Source of the DNA: Crystallibacter permensis
Lineage (GTDB): Bacteria; Actinomycetota; Actinomycetes; Actinomycetales; Micrococcaceae
Direction: 5' to 3'
Length of the DNA stretch: 64,000 nucleotides
Assembly: GCF_025960875.1 (NCBI RefSeq)
Contig: NZ_JAODLR010000015.1
Coordinates: 48,831 to 112,830 of the forward strand
Below, in pieces: positions 1 through 8,447 of the stretch (positions within the stretch are counted from its first letter, which is position 1; each line of letters starts with the position of its first letter). Position numbers and translations under genes: made by a program. The notes under the pieces are model-generated. The model was not told the DNA's origin. It ran no database searches and saw nothing but the letters and a program-made list of their open reading frames with translations.

Positions 1-86
1 TATTGATGTCGGTGTCCACCATCGTTGTGGCCTTGAACGCCCAACTGTTGCGCCGTATCAAGCTGGACCCGGCCGCGGTTCAATGA
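1..86 (+). CDS. Copper-translocating P-type ATPase, C-terminal end (partial)
   Basis: The window opens inside a gene that stops at 84-86. The last 27 codons (from base 3) read LMSVSTIVVALNAQLLRR and then IKLDPAAVQ, which is the last membrane helix and tail typical of CopA/CopB-type heavy-metal ATPases; the stretch STIVVALNAQLLRR is highly characteristic. The rest of the gene lies before base 1. Such pumps export copper across the cytoplasmic membrane. The two following genes (DUF6153-like and DUF305) are common copper-associated companions, which supports the call. The assignment rests on a short fragment. Confidence 0.75.
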   Translation, partial: LMSVSTIVVALNAQLLRRIKLDPAAVQ

Positions 87-172
87 CCGGTCGGCAGGTT
101 CGCCCGGGCCCCCACCCTTCGATACCGTTGGTGGCGGCCAGCAGATGCGGCCCGAGGGAAAGGCAGGGAACG

Positions 173-643
173 ATGAGCTACGGCGCGGCACCCCGCCTCG
201 GTCTGCACCTACGTCCCACCCTGGCATTGTTCCTGGGACTGGCCGCGATCATCTTCGGCATCATTGGGATGCACATCCTGAATGTCTCGCACCAGGCTTC
301 CGTACCGGCCATGTCCGGTCACTCCACGTCGGCTCCGGCGGCTGTTGCCCATGCCACGCATCATGCGCCCGACGCGGACACGGCCATCCCTTCGGCTGAC
401 GCTGCCAATGACATACTTCCCGCTGATGGTTGCGCCGGCGGCCCTTGCGCCGGAGACCACCATCTGATGGCTGCTGTTTGCGTGCTGATGACGATCGTAG
501 CCGGATTCGTCCTGCTCTTCGTCCCCAAATGGATCCGCATCAGAAGCGGGGCTGGCCTCCGTGCGCCGCCCAAAGCGGTTGGCCCCGGCGTCCCCGCGCT
601 TCGTCCTCCTTCACTCGTCCAGCTCTCTATCAGCCGCACCTAG
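173..643 (+). CDS. DUF6153-like membrane protein
   Basis: This is a 156-residue protein of unknown function. An upstream in-frame ATG exists at 83, overlapping the previous stop, but the ATG at 173 follows an AGGCAGGGAA ribosome-binding stretch and starts just before the first membrane segment, so it is preferred. A hydrophobic helix lies near residues 14-36, then a His/Ser/Ala-rich periplasmic-type linker with a CAGGPC motif, then a second helix and a basic, Pro-rich tail. The two-helix plan with His-rich linker resembles DUF6153 proteins found beside copper genes in actinobacteria. A role in copper handling is inferred from position only. Confidence 0.55.
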   Translation: MSYGAAPRLGLHLRPTLALFLGLAAIIFGIIGMHILNVSHQASVPAMSGHSTSAPAAVAHATHHAPDADTAIPSADAANDILPADGCAGGPCAGDHHLMAAVCVLMTIVAGFVLLFVPKWIRIRSGAGLRAPPKAVGPGVPALRPPSLVQLSISRT

Positions 644-760
644 AATCCCGGCGCCTTCTCCCGTACCTGGAAGGCATGTTTCCGCATGTCCTGCAGCATG
701 TGCGGGGCACTGCGCCTCTGATAGCCACGCAAATTTTTTGAGCATACAAAGGAATCCGCC

Positions 761-1378
761 ATGAAGCGCTTTACCGCCATTTCAGCAACCGCCGTCGCCA
801 CCGCCCTTTTCCTGGCCGGCTGCGGTTCGGACACAGGATCGGACACCACCGAAGGGACCATTCCGGGCATGGACCACGGCAGTATGTCTGCGTCCCCCTC
901 GGCTGCCTCTTCCGGCGTTGCCGCGGACCATAACAGCGCGGACGCCATGTTCGCGCAGATGATGATTCCGCACCATGAGCAGGCCGTGGAAATGAGCGAC
1001 ATTATCCTCACCAAGGACGGACTGGATCCGCAGATCGTCCGATTGGCCGAGGGCATCAAGGCCGCCCAGGGTCCGGAAATCGAGAAAATGACCGGCTGGC
1101 TGCAGGCTTGGGGCGAGCCGATGGAAATGTCCGGTGATCATGCCATGGAAGGCATGATGAGTCCGGACGACCTCGCCGCGCTTGAGACGGCCCAGGGTGA
1201 CGAAGCAGCCCGGATGTTCCTCACCCAGATGATCGCCCACCACGAGGGCGCCATCGTCATGGCTGAAGAGGAAGTCGACAACGGGAAGAACGCTGACGCC
1301 GTAGCTCTCGCCGAGGCGGTCGTGGCTGACCAAAGTGCGGAGATCGAGAAGATGAAGGATCTCCTCGCCGGTCTCTGA
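761..1378 (+). CDS. DUF305 domain lipoprotein, probable copper-binding
   Basis: This 205-residue protein has a lipoprotein signal ending in LAGC (Cys21), then an Asp/Ser/Met-rich linker and a DUF305 domain. Two copies of the DUF305 hallmark are visible: MIPHHEQAVEM (residues 68-78) and MIAHHEGAIVM (157-167). These His-His and Met residues bind copper in CopM-like members of the family. The protein should be anchored outside the membrane and may buffer or hand over copper. It follows a copper ATPase tail and a DUF6153-like gene. A strong hairpin follows its stop. The family call is firm; the metal is inferred. Confidence 0.88.
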   Translation: MKRFTAISATAVATALFLAGCGSDTGSDTTEGTIPGMDHGSMSASPSAASSGVAADHNSADAMFAQMMIPHHEQAVEMSDIILTKDGLDPQIVRLAEGIKAAQGPEIEKMTGWLQAWGEPMEMSGDHAMEGMMSPDDLAALETAQGDEAARMFLTQMIAHHEGAIVMAEEEVDNGKNADAVALAEAVVADQSAEIEKMKDLLAGL

Positions 1379-1394
1379 CCCTTCCTGGCCACGT

Positions 1395-1430
1395 TGCCGG
1401 GGCACTCGGCTTGATCCTGGTGCCCCGGCA
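1395..1430 (+). terminator. Hairpin terminator after the DUF305 gene
   Basis: Perfect 11-base arms TGCCGGGGCAC (1395-1405) and GTGCCCCGGCA (1420-1430) begin 16 bases after the DUF305 stop. The run after the stem is only weakly T-rich, so termination strength is uncertain. Confidence 0.7.
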
Positions 1431-1592
1431 GCGTGCTGTTCCCTCCCCGGCCTCGCGCGTACCCGCAGACGCCTTCCCCTTACTCGGAGACTTTTCCCTG
1501 ATGAACACCGCACGGTTGACCCCAAATATGTCCTGAACTGATGTTGTCGGCCCCAGGCCTCAACGGCTCGGGTCCGAACAGCCCCGGACAAG

Positions 1593-1994
1593 TCAGAGCA
1601 TCAGCATGACGATGAGCCCGGCAACGAAGGCCGCGACGCCGACAGCGGTGAGGATCTTGCCCAACAGCAGCAGTATCGTGCCGCGCTCCGGCGGCGGCGT
1701 GGTCCGATAGGTCATCGGCCGGTGGGCGTCGTAATAGATCAGCACGTCGGACCCGGGCACCACGCTGCGCTCCTGTTCGACGGGCAGCCTGGCCTGCAGG
1801 AAGCCATGCTGCTTGTCGAACCAGCGGAAACCGCTCCCCTCGCCGTCCATGAAGACCACGCCGTCCGCGCTGCGCCACTTCACGCCAGAGTGCCGGACAA
1901 TCCAGCCGGCCAGCAGGAGCAGCAGCCCGGGCACCAGCCCCACCCAGGTCAAAATTTCGGTGATCAGGCCGATGGATTCCAAAGCGCTGGGCAT
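1593..1994 (-). CDS. DUF3592-like two-helix membrane protein
   Basis: This is a 133-residue protein with a hydrophobic helix near residues 12-32, a soluble central part of about 70 residues containing VVPGSDVLIYYDAHRP, and a second helix at the C-terminus (about 105-132). That layout and the VxYDPxxP-like motif in the centre match DUF3592 proteins, whose role is unknown. It stands alone on the minus strand and faces the copper group tail to tail. The stretch 1431-1592 between them holds no recognisable gene. Confidence 0.6.
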   Translation of the reverse strand: MPSALESIGLITEILTWVGLVPGLLLLLAGWIVRHSGVKWRSADGVVFMDGEGSGFRWFDKQHGFLQARLPVEQERSVVPGSDVLIYYDAHRPMTYRTTPPPERGTILLLLGKILTAVGVAAFVAGLIVMLML

Positions 1995-2068
1995 ACTTCC
2001 GATGTTATTCCAAAGTACGACGGCGGGAGGCCGGCTCCGTCACAAATCTCCCCGTCGCAGCGGGCTAC

Positions 2069-2794
2069 TCAGAGTGCCGGTCCCTGGTCCATCCGGTCCA
2101 GCTGGCCAGCGACGAAGCTCAGGTGCTTCCAGCCACGAGCGGCGGCAGCAGCGGTTTGGCGGTCCACGGCAGCCCGCTTGTTTTGCAGGACGGCCAGCAG
2201 GGTGGCATCAACCACGTCCCGCCGCAGTTCCTTGACCCAGCCTGCACGGACGGGAGGATGGACCGGCAGCCGCAGCCACTCCGTCACCACGCCGCCGAGG
2301 TACATCGCCGCCAGGATCGAGGCCACGCCGATAAGCACCAGGACCAGCAGCGGAACGTTGACGCTGACGGCCAGCACGGCCGGGCCGATCAGCAGCACAA
2401 TCAGGAACAGCCGCAGGAACAACGCTTTGGCCAGCATCCCGGCGGTCTGCCGGCGGGCGGCCGCCGGGGCCAGGCGCCGGCTATATACAGTGCGGGCCTT
2501 GTGCAGCCACTGCTTCGTGCTGCCCAGCTTTTCGTTGACGATCTTCTCGGCCACGGCGAGTTCCAGCGGATTTTCGTTCCGAAGCGACACCAGCAGCGCA
2601 TCATCCTCGTCCGCCCAGGACTGGGTCAACCGGTGCTCCGCGCCCGCCGCCAAATGGTGCAGCCCCAGTTGCGAGGCCTCACGGGCGATCGTTTCCGGGC
2701 TGCCGCCCCGCGGGAGCGTGTCCTGCTGCAGTGCCTGGTCATGATGTTCAGTGCGGATGCCATAACGCGGCGATCCGTCCTTGAGCTGGTACAC
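2069..2794 (-). CDS. Hypothetical membrane protein
   Basis: I do not recognise this 241-residue protein. It begins with GTG at 2794 behind a GAGGT stretch. The N-terminal 120 residues are soluble and charged (WADEDDALLVSLRNENPLELAVAE), followed by two adjacent strongly hydrophobic helices near residues 122-170, and a basic C-terminal part of about 70 residues. It reads in the same direction as the DUF3592-like gene, 74 bases upstream of it, so the two may share a transcript. No catalytic motif is visible. Confidence 0.6.
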   Translation of the reverse strand: MYQLKDGSPRYGIRTEHHDQALQQDTLPRGGSPETIAREASQLGLHHLAAGAEHRLTQSWADEDDALLVSLRNENPLELAVAEKIVNEKLGSTKQWLHKARTVYSRRLAPAAARRQTAGMLAKALFLRLFLIVLLIGPAVLAVSVNVPLLVLVLIGVASILAAMYLGGVVTEWLRLPVHPPVRAGWVKELRRDVVDATLLAVLQNKRAAVDRQTAAAAARGWKHLSFVAGQLDRMDQGPAL

Positions 2795-3011
2795 AGCCGT
2801 ACCTCGATCCGGTAAGTTTTGGGGCAGGTCCTGAGGGCGCGGCGCCGACCGGCGGGCCCCTACTGCTGTGGATGGACTACCTAGGATACTCTCCGAAACT
2901 GGGTGGTTGAAGGTTGATCGATCAAACCCTCTACCACTATTACCCGCGATGGCACGGCAGGCTTGCCGCTAGACTCGGTCACATCCGCGCAGGATCGACC
3001 AGGAGGAGACC

Positions 3012-3722
3012 ATGCAGCAGGCCAACCGCAAGCTCGGCGTACTGTTCGACGTGGACGGCACCCTGGTTGATTCGAACTATCTGCACACCATCTCGTGGTG
3101 GCACGCCTTCCGCCAGTTGGGCCGGAACGTTCCCATGGCCACCATCCACCGCGCGGTGGGCATGGGCGCGGATAAGCTGATCGCGCACCTGCTGGGCGAG
3201 GACCGGGACAAGGACCAGGACAGCCAGGCCGAAGCCGCCCACGGCGCTGTTTTCTCCACCTATTGGCCGGCGCTGCAGGCGTTCGACGGCGCCAAGGACC
3301 TGCTGCAGCACTGCTCCGGAGCGGGCCTCACCGTAGTGCTGGCGTCCTCGTCGAAACGGCGCGAACTGGACGTCCTCACCGCCGCCATCGACGCCGACGA
3401 CGCGGTGGCCGGCACCACGAGTTCTTCGGACGCGGAGGAGAGCAAGCCGGCGCCGGACATCCTCGCCGCGGCCCTCGACGCGGGCGGACTCCAGGCGGCG
3501 GACGCGCTCTTCGTCGGCGACGCCGTCTGGGATGTCCTGGCCGCCAGCGAACTGGGCATCCCCACCATCGGCCTGACCTGCGGCGGCACCGGCGAGGCCG
3601 AGCTGCGGGACGCAGGCGCCATCGAAATCCACACGGATCCGGCGGCCTTGCTCGCGGACTTCGAAGCCAGCGCCCTGGGAAGGCTGGCCGCGGGCGCTGC
3701 GGATGCAGGCCAAAACCGGTAA
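3012..3722 (+). CDS. HAD-superfamily hydrolase, phosphoglycolate-phosphatase-like
   Basis: This 236-residue protein carries the four HAD motifs in order: DVDGT (Asp13 nucleophile and Asp15), the Ser of VLASSSKRREL, the Lys of ESKPAPDI, and the acidic GDAVWDV. A helical cap follows motif I (HTISWWHAFRQLG), as in subfamily IA phosphatases such as Gph. It should remove phosphate from a small cytoplasmic substrate that cannot be named from sequence. The ATG follows CAGGAGGAGACC, a strong ribosome site. It is a single gene facing the TetR gene tail to tail. Confidence 0.85.
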   Translation: MQQANRKLGVLFDVDGTLVDSNYLHTISWWHAFRQLGRNVPMATIHRAVGMGADKLIAHLLGEDRDKDQDSQAEAAHGAVFSTYWPALQAFDGAKDLLQHCSGAGLTVVLASSSKRRELDVLTAAIDADDAVAGTTSSSDAEESKPAPDILAAALDAGGLQAADALFVGDAVWDVLAASELGIPTIGLTCGGTGEAELRDAGAIEIHTDPAALLADFEASALGRLAAGAADAGQNR

Positions 3723-3762
3723 ACCAGACCACAACCCGTAAAACAACGACGGCGGCGCCCGG

Positions 3763-4464
3763 CTACTCGAGTCCCAGTAACCTTACGTGGAACTCCAGAT
3801 GCTGTTCGAACAGTCCGGCCGGGTCGGTGAAAGTGTTCTCCCCGTACTGCCCGAAGACCTCGAAGCTGACAGCGCCGAAGAGCGCGGACCAGACCATCAC
3901 GCCGCGAACGACCACCGGCTCCGGAGCAGACAAATCCAGCTCGGCGCGGATCCGGGCCAGATCATCGGCGAGAACCGGCTGCAGCGCACCCTGCTCCCTC
4001 TGCTCCCCTGGCACGATTTTCCCTGCACGATAGGCCGCTTCGACGATGTCCACCAGTGCCCGGATCACCCGCGTTCCGGGGCCGGTGGTCCGCTCGGCAG
4101 GTGCACGGTAGCCCGGAACAGGGCTGCCGAACAGCAGCGCGTAGCGGGACGGTTCGCAGATACCCCATCCGCGGACCGCCCGGGCCAGCGCCTTGTACTG
4201 CCCGATGAAATCCGCACCGGCGGACACGACGGCCTCATCCACCTCGTCGCCCAGATCGTTATAGGCATCCACGACCAGCAGGGTCAACAGGTCGTCGCGG
4301 TTCTTGACATACCGGTACACGGCGCTGGAAACCACACCAAGATCGCGCGCCACGGCCCGCAGGGACAGCGCTGCTGCGCCCTCGGCGGCTAAATGTTCAC
4401 GGCCGATCCGGATAATTTCAGTGATGGTTTGTTCTCGTGCACGCTCCCGTGGGGTACCAGTCAT
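3763..4464 (-). CDS. TetR-family regulator of the adjacent NAD(P)-binding protein
   Basis: A 233-residue regulator. The N-terminal helix-turn-helix contains TITEIIRIGREHLAAEG, LSLRAVARDLG and SSAVYRYVKNRDDLL. The C-terminal domain, with YRAPAERTTGPGTRV, resembles the WHG-type TetR ligand domain. An upstream GTG/ATG at 4485 is possible, but MTGTPRERAREQ at 4464 is the more usual start. The gene is divergent from the oxidoreductase at 4591, and three AGAGAGC-type sites lie between them (4487-4569), so it probably represses itself and that neighbour. The ligand is unknown. Confidence 0.85.
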   Translation of the reverse strand: MTGTPRERAREQTITEIIRIGREHLAAEGAAALSLRAVARDLGVVSSAVYRYVKNRDDLLTLLVVDAYNDLGDEVDEAVVSAGADFIGQYKALARAVRGWGICEPSRYALLFGSPVPGYRAPAERTTGPGTRVIRALVDIVEAAYRAGKIVPGEQREQGALQPVLADDLARIRAELDLSAPEPVVVRGVMVWSALFGAVSFEVFGQYGENTFTDPAGLFEQHLEFHVRLLGLE

Positions 4465-4486
4465 GCCCTCTACCCTGCCGCCCATA

Positions 4487-4569
4487 AGAGAGCACTGTCA
4501 ACTTTAGAGAGCAGCGCTCTTGACAGGGCTGGAACGACGGCGCACCCTTATTGAGAGAGCACCGCTCTC
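4487..4569. promoter_or_regulatory. TetR operator array between divergent genes
   Basis: Two near-identical palindromes are visible: AGAGCAGCGCTCT at 4508-4520 and GAGAGCACCGCTCTC at 4555-4569, both with AGAGC/GCTCT arms and a 3-base centre. A half site AGAGAGCAC lies at 4487-4495. They fill the gap between the divergent TetR and oxidoreductase starts. Binding by the adjacent TetR protein is inferred. Confidence 0.75.
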
Positions 4570-4590
4570 GGATTCTAGGAGGCTCCAGAG

Positions 4591-5547
4591 ATGGGACAAG
4601 CAATGTCAGATCTGCACATCGTCACCGGCGCCGGGCCGGTCGGCTCGACCGTGGCCGAGCAACTCGCCGGGCAGGGCCACCCGGTCCGGCTGCTGACGCG
4701 CTCGGGAAGCGGACCCGAGCACCCTCTGGTGGAACGACGGAAGGTCGACGTCTCGCAGCCGGCCGGATTCGAAGCCGCCCTCGAAGGCGCCGTCGCGGTC
4801 TTCCATTGCATCCATCCCAGCGCCTACAGCGCCAAGGCGTGGGCCCATGAGCTCCCGGCCGCCGAACAAACGGTACTCGATGCAGCCGGGCGGGCCGGCG
4901 CCGTCGTTGTTTTCCCGGAAAGCCTGTACGCGCATGACCGGCCGCAGGACGTAATGACCGAGCGCAGTTCACGGGAGGCAGCGTCCGGCAAGCGCGGCAT
5001 TCGCGCGCAGTTGCTTCGGGCACGGGCGGCTTCGGCGACGCCCACCGTGAGCATGGTGGCCTCGGATTACTTTGGTCCGCGGGCGCTCAATGCCCACGCC
5101 GGCGAGCGCATGGTGCCGGCAGTCCTGGCGGGCAGGACTATCCGGGTGATGGGAAATCCGGACACGCCGCATTCCTTCACCTACGTGCCCGACCTCGCCG
5201 CGGCTATGATTACGGCCGCACACAACCCGGCGGCCTGGAACTCGGTGCTGCATGCTCCCACCGGACCGGCGGTGACGCAGCGGACCATGGCGGCGGCCTT
5301 TGCCCGTGCCGCAGGAGCAGAACCCCCGAAGGTAGGTTCGATTCCGGGGTGGGTGGTGCGCGCCGCGGGTCTGCTGTCGGCCGACGCCCGCGAACTGGCT
5401 GAGATGCTCTATCAGTTCGAGGAGCCGTTCGTCATGGACTCGTCCTACACGCAGGCGCTGCTGGGGCTGGCTCCGACCCCGGTCGCGGCGGCAGCGGAAG
5501 AGACGGTGCACTGGTGGCAGGGCGAACATGCTCCTGCCCGGCGGTAA
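4591..5547 (+). CDS. NAD(P)-binding Rossmann-fold protein (NmrA/epimerase type)
   Basis: This 318-residue protein starts with a glycine-rich nucleotide site, VTGAGPVGSTVAEQLAGQG, followed by a basic LLTRSGSG stretch after strand 2 that suggests NADPH binding. The remainder resembles atypical short-chain dehydrogenase/epimerase relatives, including FTYVPDLAAAMITAA and a C-terminal LADVL-like helical part. No clear YxxxK pair is seen, so it may be a sensor-like or unusual reductase. The ATG follows TAGGAGGCTCCAGAG. The gene is divergent from, and probably controlled by, the TetR regulator. Confidence 0.75.
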   Translation: MGQAMSDLHIVTGAGPVGSTVAEQLAGQGHPVRLLTRSGSGPEHPLVERRKVDVSQPAGFEAALEGAVAVFHCIHPSAYSAKAWAHELPAAEQTVLDAAGRAGAVVVFPESLYAHDRPQDVMTERSSREAASGKRGIRAQLLRARAASATPTVSMVASDYFGPRALNAHAGERMVPAVLAGRTIRVMGNPDTPHSFTYVPDLAAAMITAAHNPAAWNSVLHAPTGPAVTQRTMAAAFARAAGAEPPKVGSIPGWVVRAAGLLSADARELAEMLYQFEEPFVMDSSYTQALLGLAPTPVAAAAEETVHWWQGEHAPARR

Positions 5548-5653
5548 ATCCGGCCGCACCTGCCGCTAAACGGCAACCGGTACGTATACTGATGGTCCGC
5601 CGCCGAAGAGCGGAGGCCGTCCCGCTGACATCATCCAGTTTGAGGAGCCGTCC

Positions 5654-5926
5654 ATGCCCCTGTCCGACGAGGAGAGAAAGCGGCTGGCCGAACTGGAACA
5701 GCAGCTGGAATCGGAAGACCCCAGGCTCGCGGCTTCGCTCTCGGGCAAGGGCCGCCAGCCAGGAGCCAGATGGAAACTAAGCTTCGGCGCCAAGCTTATG
5801 CTGGTCGGTGCCCTGCTCCTGCTGTTCAGCATTTCGACGAACATCTCGGTGCTGTCCGTGATCGGCCTGGTCACCCTGCTTGCGGGGATGTTCCGGATGG
5901 CCACGGACTGGATCCGTCAAAACTGA
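5654..5926 (+). CDS. DUF3040 small membrane protein (copy 1)
   Basis: This 90-residue protein begins with the DUF3040 signature MPLSDEERKRLAELEQQLE followed by DPRLAASLSGKG, then two hydrophobic helices near residues 46-82. DUF3040 proteins are small actinobacterial membrane proteins of unknown role. GAGGAGCCGTCC precedes the ATG. A paralogue with the same N-terminal pattern is at 10014. Confidence 0.88.
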   Translation: MPLSDEERKRLAELEQQLESEDPRLAASLSGKGRQPGARWKLSFGAKLMLVGALLLLFSISTNISVLSVIGLVTLLAGMFRMATDWIRQN

Positions 5927-5970
5927 CCAGCCATGTGCCTGTCCGGTAGGACCTGTACCTGCGCGAGACC

Positions 5971-6001
5971 GCGGTGCGTTTCAGGGACTGAAACACACCG
6001 C
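5971..6001. terminator. Hairpin between the DUF3040 and X25-like genes
   Basis: Arms 5971-5984 and 5988-6001 pair over 14 positions with one mismatch, around a GGA loop. It lies between two genes that converge, so it probably serves both directions. There is no T tract. Confidence 0.65.
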
Positions 6002-6056
6002 AGTCCCAGCGGAGGGCAATGGAGTTGGACCCGATGTCCCGCCGGGCCTGATACCG

Positions 6057-6956
6057 CTAGACGCGGCTGACGTCCCTGGTCTTGTGGTCGTAGTGGAAGG
6101 TCAGGGCGCCGCCGTCGTGGTGGAACTCGTGGTTAGCCCCGTCGCGGACGCCGAACGCGCCGTAGTTCTCTTCCCAGGACCGGTCCAGCGCGACCTTGTA
6201 GGTGTAGAAGCCCGCGGGCAGTTCGGCGGTCAGCTTCCAGAGCCGGTCCGACGGATCCAGTTCCATCTGGACCTCGTCGAAGTGCGGCTGCCAGTTTTCC
6301 GGCGCACCGAGCTTGGTGCTGAAGTCACCGGCGAGCGCTACGGCCTCCGGCTGCCCGGCGGTATCCACGGCAGCGGCAGGCGCTGCGGGTTGGGCTGGAG
6401 CTGCGGGTTCGGCTGGAGCTGCAGGCTCGGTTGCGGTCGGTGCTGCGGACTCCGCGGCTGCCGGAGCTGTGGTTTCGGCTGCTGTAACTGCTTGCGCTGC
6501 GGCAGCAGTCTTCTTGGCGCGCGGCTTGCGGCCCCCGGCCTGCTTGGATTCCTCAACCGGTGCCACCGCGGACTTCGATCCGGAGGTCTTCGCGGCCGCG
6601 GCTGCGACAGCCGGAACCGGTGAACCGTTCTGCAGTGCGTCGGTCAGGGATTCAGCATCCGGGAAAGCGGCCGCGGCGCGCAGCCCCTCGTCCGTCAGCA
6701 CCCAGCCGCCGCGCTTCTTGACCAGCCAGCCGGCCTTGACCAGCTTGCTGGTGGCGGTGGTCAGGGACTTGTGGCCCCGCGGGACTCCCCCGGCAAGCAG
6801 CTCGCTTTCAGCATCGCTCAAGGGCAACTGTGTGATGGCCTGCGCCAGGACTGCGCTGCCGCCCATGGCAGCCTCGCCGGAGGCAGCCGCCTCCGCCAGC
6901 GTGTCCAGGACAATTTTCAGCCGCAGGTTAGTACGGTCGGCAGGATTTGTGCTCAT
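6057..6956 (-). CDS. Winged-helix-like N-terminus fused to a pullulanase X25/early-set domain
   Basis: A 299-residue protein with three parts. Residues 1-105 look like a compact helical or winged-helix domain (SKLVKAGWLVKKRGGWVLTDEG). Residues about 106-195 are an Ala/Pro/Lys linker with many PAAPA repeats. The C-terminal 100 residues (VALAGDFSTKLGAPENW, LPAGFYTYKVALDRSWEENYG) match the X25 domain of amylopullulanases, which recognises starch-like glucans or acts as a spacer. No catalytic glycosidase domain is present. ATG at 6956 sits behind GGGGAAAA; an ATG at 6971 is the alternative. Its role is unknown; glucan-linked sensing is only a guess. Confidence 0.65.
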   Translation of the reverse strand: MSTNPADRTNLRLKIVLDTLAEAAASGEAAMGGSAVLAQAITQLPLSDAESELLAGGVPRGHKSLTTATSKLVKAGWLVKKRGGWVLTDEGLRAAAAFPDAESLTDALQNGSPVPAVAAAAAKTSGSKSAVAPVEESKQAGGRKPRAKKTAAAAQAVTAAETTAPAAAESAAPTATEPAAPAEPAAPAQPAAPAAAVDTAGQPEAVALAGDFSTKLGAPENWQPHFDEVQMELDPSDRLWKLTAELPAGFYTYKVALDRSWEENYGAFGVRDGANHEFHHDGGALTFHYDHKTRDVSRV

Positions 6957-7126
6957 TATGGTTTTCCCCATCGTCGATCGCTTACTTGCAGTGTGGCATG
7001 ACGGTGATGCCCGAAGGATAAGTTAAAGGTTAATTCCTCATGACTTAACGGTTTGTGACACCGCTCTCCCCAATCGGCAATGATGTTACAGGTGTCCTGC
7101 CCGGATTCGGAACACGGCGCGCCGGT

Positions 7127-8245
7127 TCAGCTTTCGTCGCGGAAGTGCAGGACGGGTTTGAGGACCGAGCCTTCCTTGGCCGTCTGCGCAGCGGTATTGA
7201 TGTCCGCGAACGCGTACGGCGTCACCAGCTTGTCCAGCGGCATTCTGCCCTGCTGCACCAGCTCCACCAGCGCCGGCAGGAACAGCTGCGGCATCGAGTC
7301 GCCTTCGGTGATCCCGGTGATCCGCCGGCCGTTGAGCATGTAGTTGATATCGACGTCGACGGTCGTTCCCGCGGCGGGCGCGCCGATCAGTCCCAGCTCG
7401 CCCAGCGGGGCCAGCGCATGGAGCGCCGTGCCGAGCACGCCGGCGTTCCCGGTGGCGTCGATCGCATGGGTGACGCCTGCCCCGCCAGTCAGCTCCGCGA
7501 GTGCCTCCCCCGCGTCGGTTTCCTTGCTGTTGACCACGTCGGTGGCGCCGAGTTCCTTTGCCAGCTGCAGGCGGGAATCCACCAGGTCCATCACGATGAT
7601 CCGCACCGATCCGGTCAACGCCGCAGCCATCACGGCGGCAAGGCCCACGGCCCCGGCGCCGAAGATCGCCAGAGTGCTGCCCGGTGCCGGCCGCAGCACG
7701 TTCAGCACGGCGCCTGCCCCGGTCTGGATGCCGCAGCCCAGCGGGGCCAGCACGGAAAGGTCGGCGTCCGGGTCCACTTTGCTCAGCCCGCGCTCGTCGG
7801 CCAGCACCAGGGTGGAGAACGAGGACTGGGCGAAAAAGTGCCCGTGCAGCACTTCATCGCCCTGGCGGATGGTCGCGCTGCCGTCGGCCCGTTCGCCGCC
7901 GAGCAGGTTGCGGGACAGGAACTCCACGCAGTACGCCGGATGCCCGGAGCGGCAGTTCCGGCACACACCGCAGCTGGTGAAGGTCATCAGCACCTTGTCG
8001 CCCGGCTTGACGGATGTGACGGCGCTGCCCGTGGCCTCCACGATGCCCGCCCCTTCATGCCCCAGCACGCCGGGCAGCGGAAACGGGATATGGCCCGCCT
8101 GCACGCCCAGATCGGTGCCGCAGACCCCGCTGGCCACCACGCGTACCACCACCTCGTCCGGCCGCGGATTGTCCAGAGTGATATCTTCGAGCGCGAAGTC
8201 CTCGTGCGTTCCGCGCAGGACGGCGGCCCGGGCTGATGTCGTCAT
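7127..8245 (-). CDS. Zinc-dependent aryl/primary alcohol dehydrogenase
   Basis: A 372-residue medium-chain dehydrogenase. The catalytic zinc site is shown by SGVCGTDLG and LGHEGAGIV; four cysteines for the structural zinc occur in CGVCRNCRSGHPAYC. A Rossmann motif IFGAGAVGLAAVMAA with a downstream acidic MDLVDSR points to NAD(H). Overall order and PLGCGIQTGAGAVLN are typical of benzyl- or aryl-alcohol dehydrogenases (AdhB/XylB-like). ATG at 8245 follows TGAGGTGG; a GTG at 8254 is in frame but less well placed. It reads alone; a link to the phenol cluster 4 kb away is not shown. Confidence 0.85.
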   Translation of the reverse strand: MTTSARAAVLRGTHEDFALEDITLDNPRPDEVVVRVVASGVCGTDLGVQAGHIPFPLPGVLGHEGAGIVEATGSAVTSVKPGDKVLMTFTSCGVCRNCRSGHPAYCVEFLSRNLLGGERADGSATIRQGDEVLHGHFFAQSSFSTLVLADERGLSKVDPDADLSVLAPLGCGIQTGAGAVLNVLRPAPGSTLAIFGAGAVGLAAVMAAALTGSVRIIVMDLVDSRLQLAKELGATDVVNSKETDAGEALAELTGGAGVTHAIDATGNAGVLGTALHALAPLGELGLIGAPAAGTTVDVDINYMLNGRRITGITEGDSMPQLFLPALVELVQQGRMPLDKLVTPYAFADINTAAQTAKEGSVLKPVLHFRDES

Positions 8246-8447
8246 CGTTTCCACCTCAGGTAAGCGTGCCGGCGATTCGCCCCGGCGTGGATCGTGCTGA
8301 GGCCAGCCTAGGTGCGGAAGGAGGACCCGGCTAGGGCCATCCGGCCAAGCCCTGGCGGCACTCCCGCACGGTCATGGCGGTCAACGCCGAGTTCACCGTC
8401 AGTGAATCCTGCGGCGCACCGCGGCGATCAAAGGTTGCATAAAAGCT

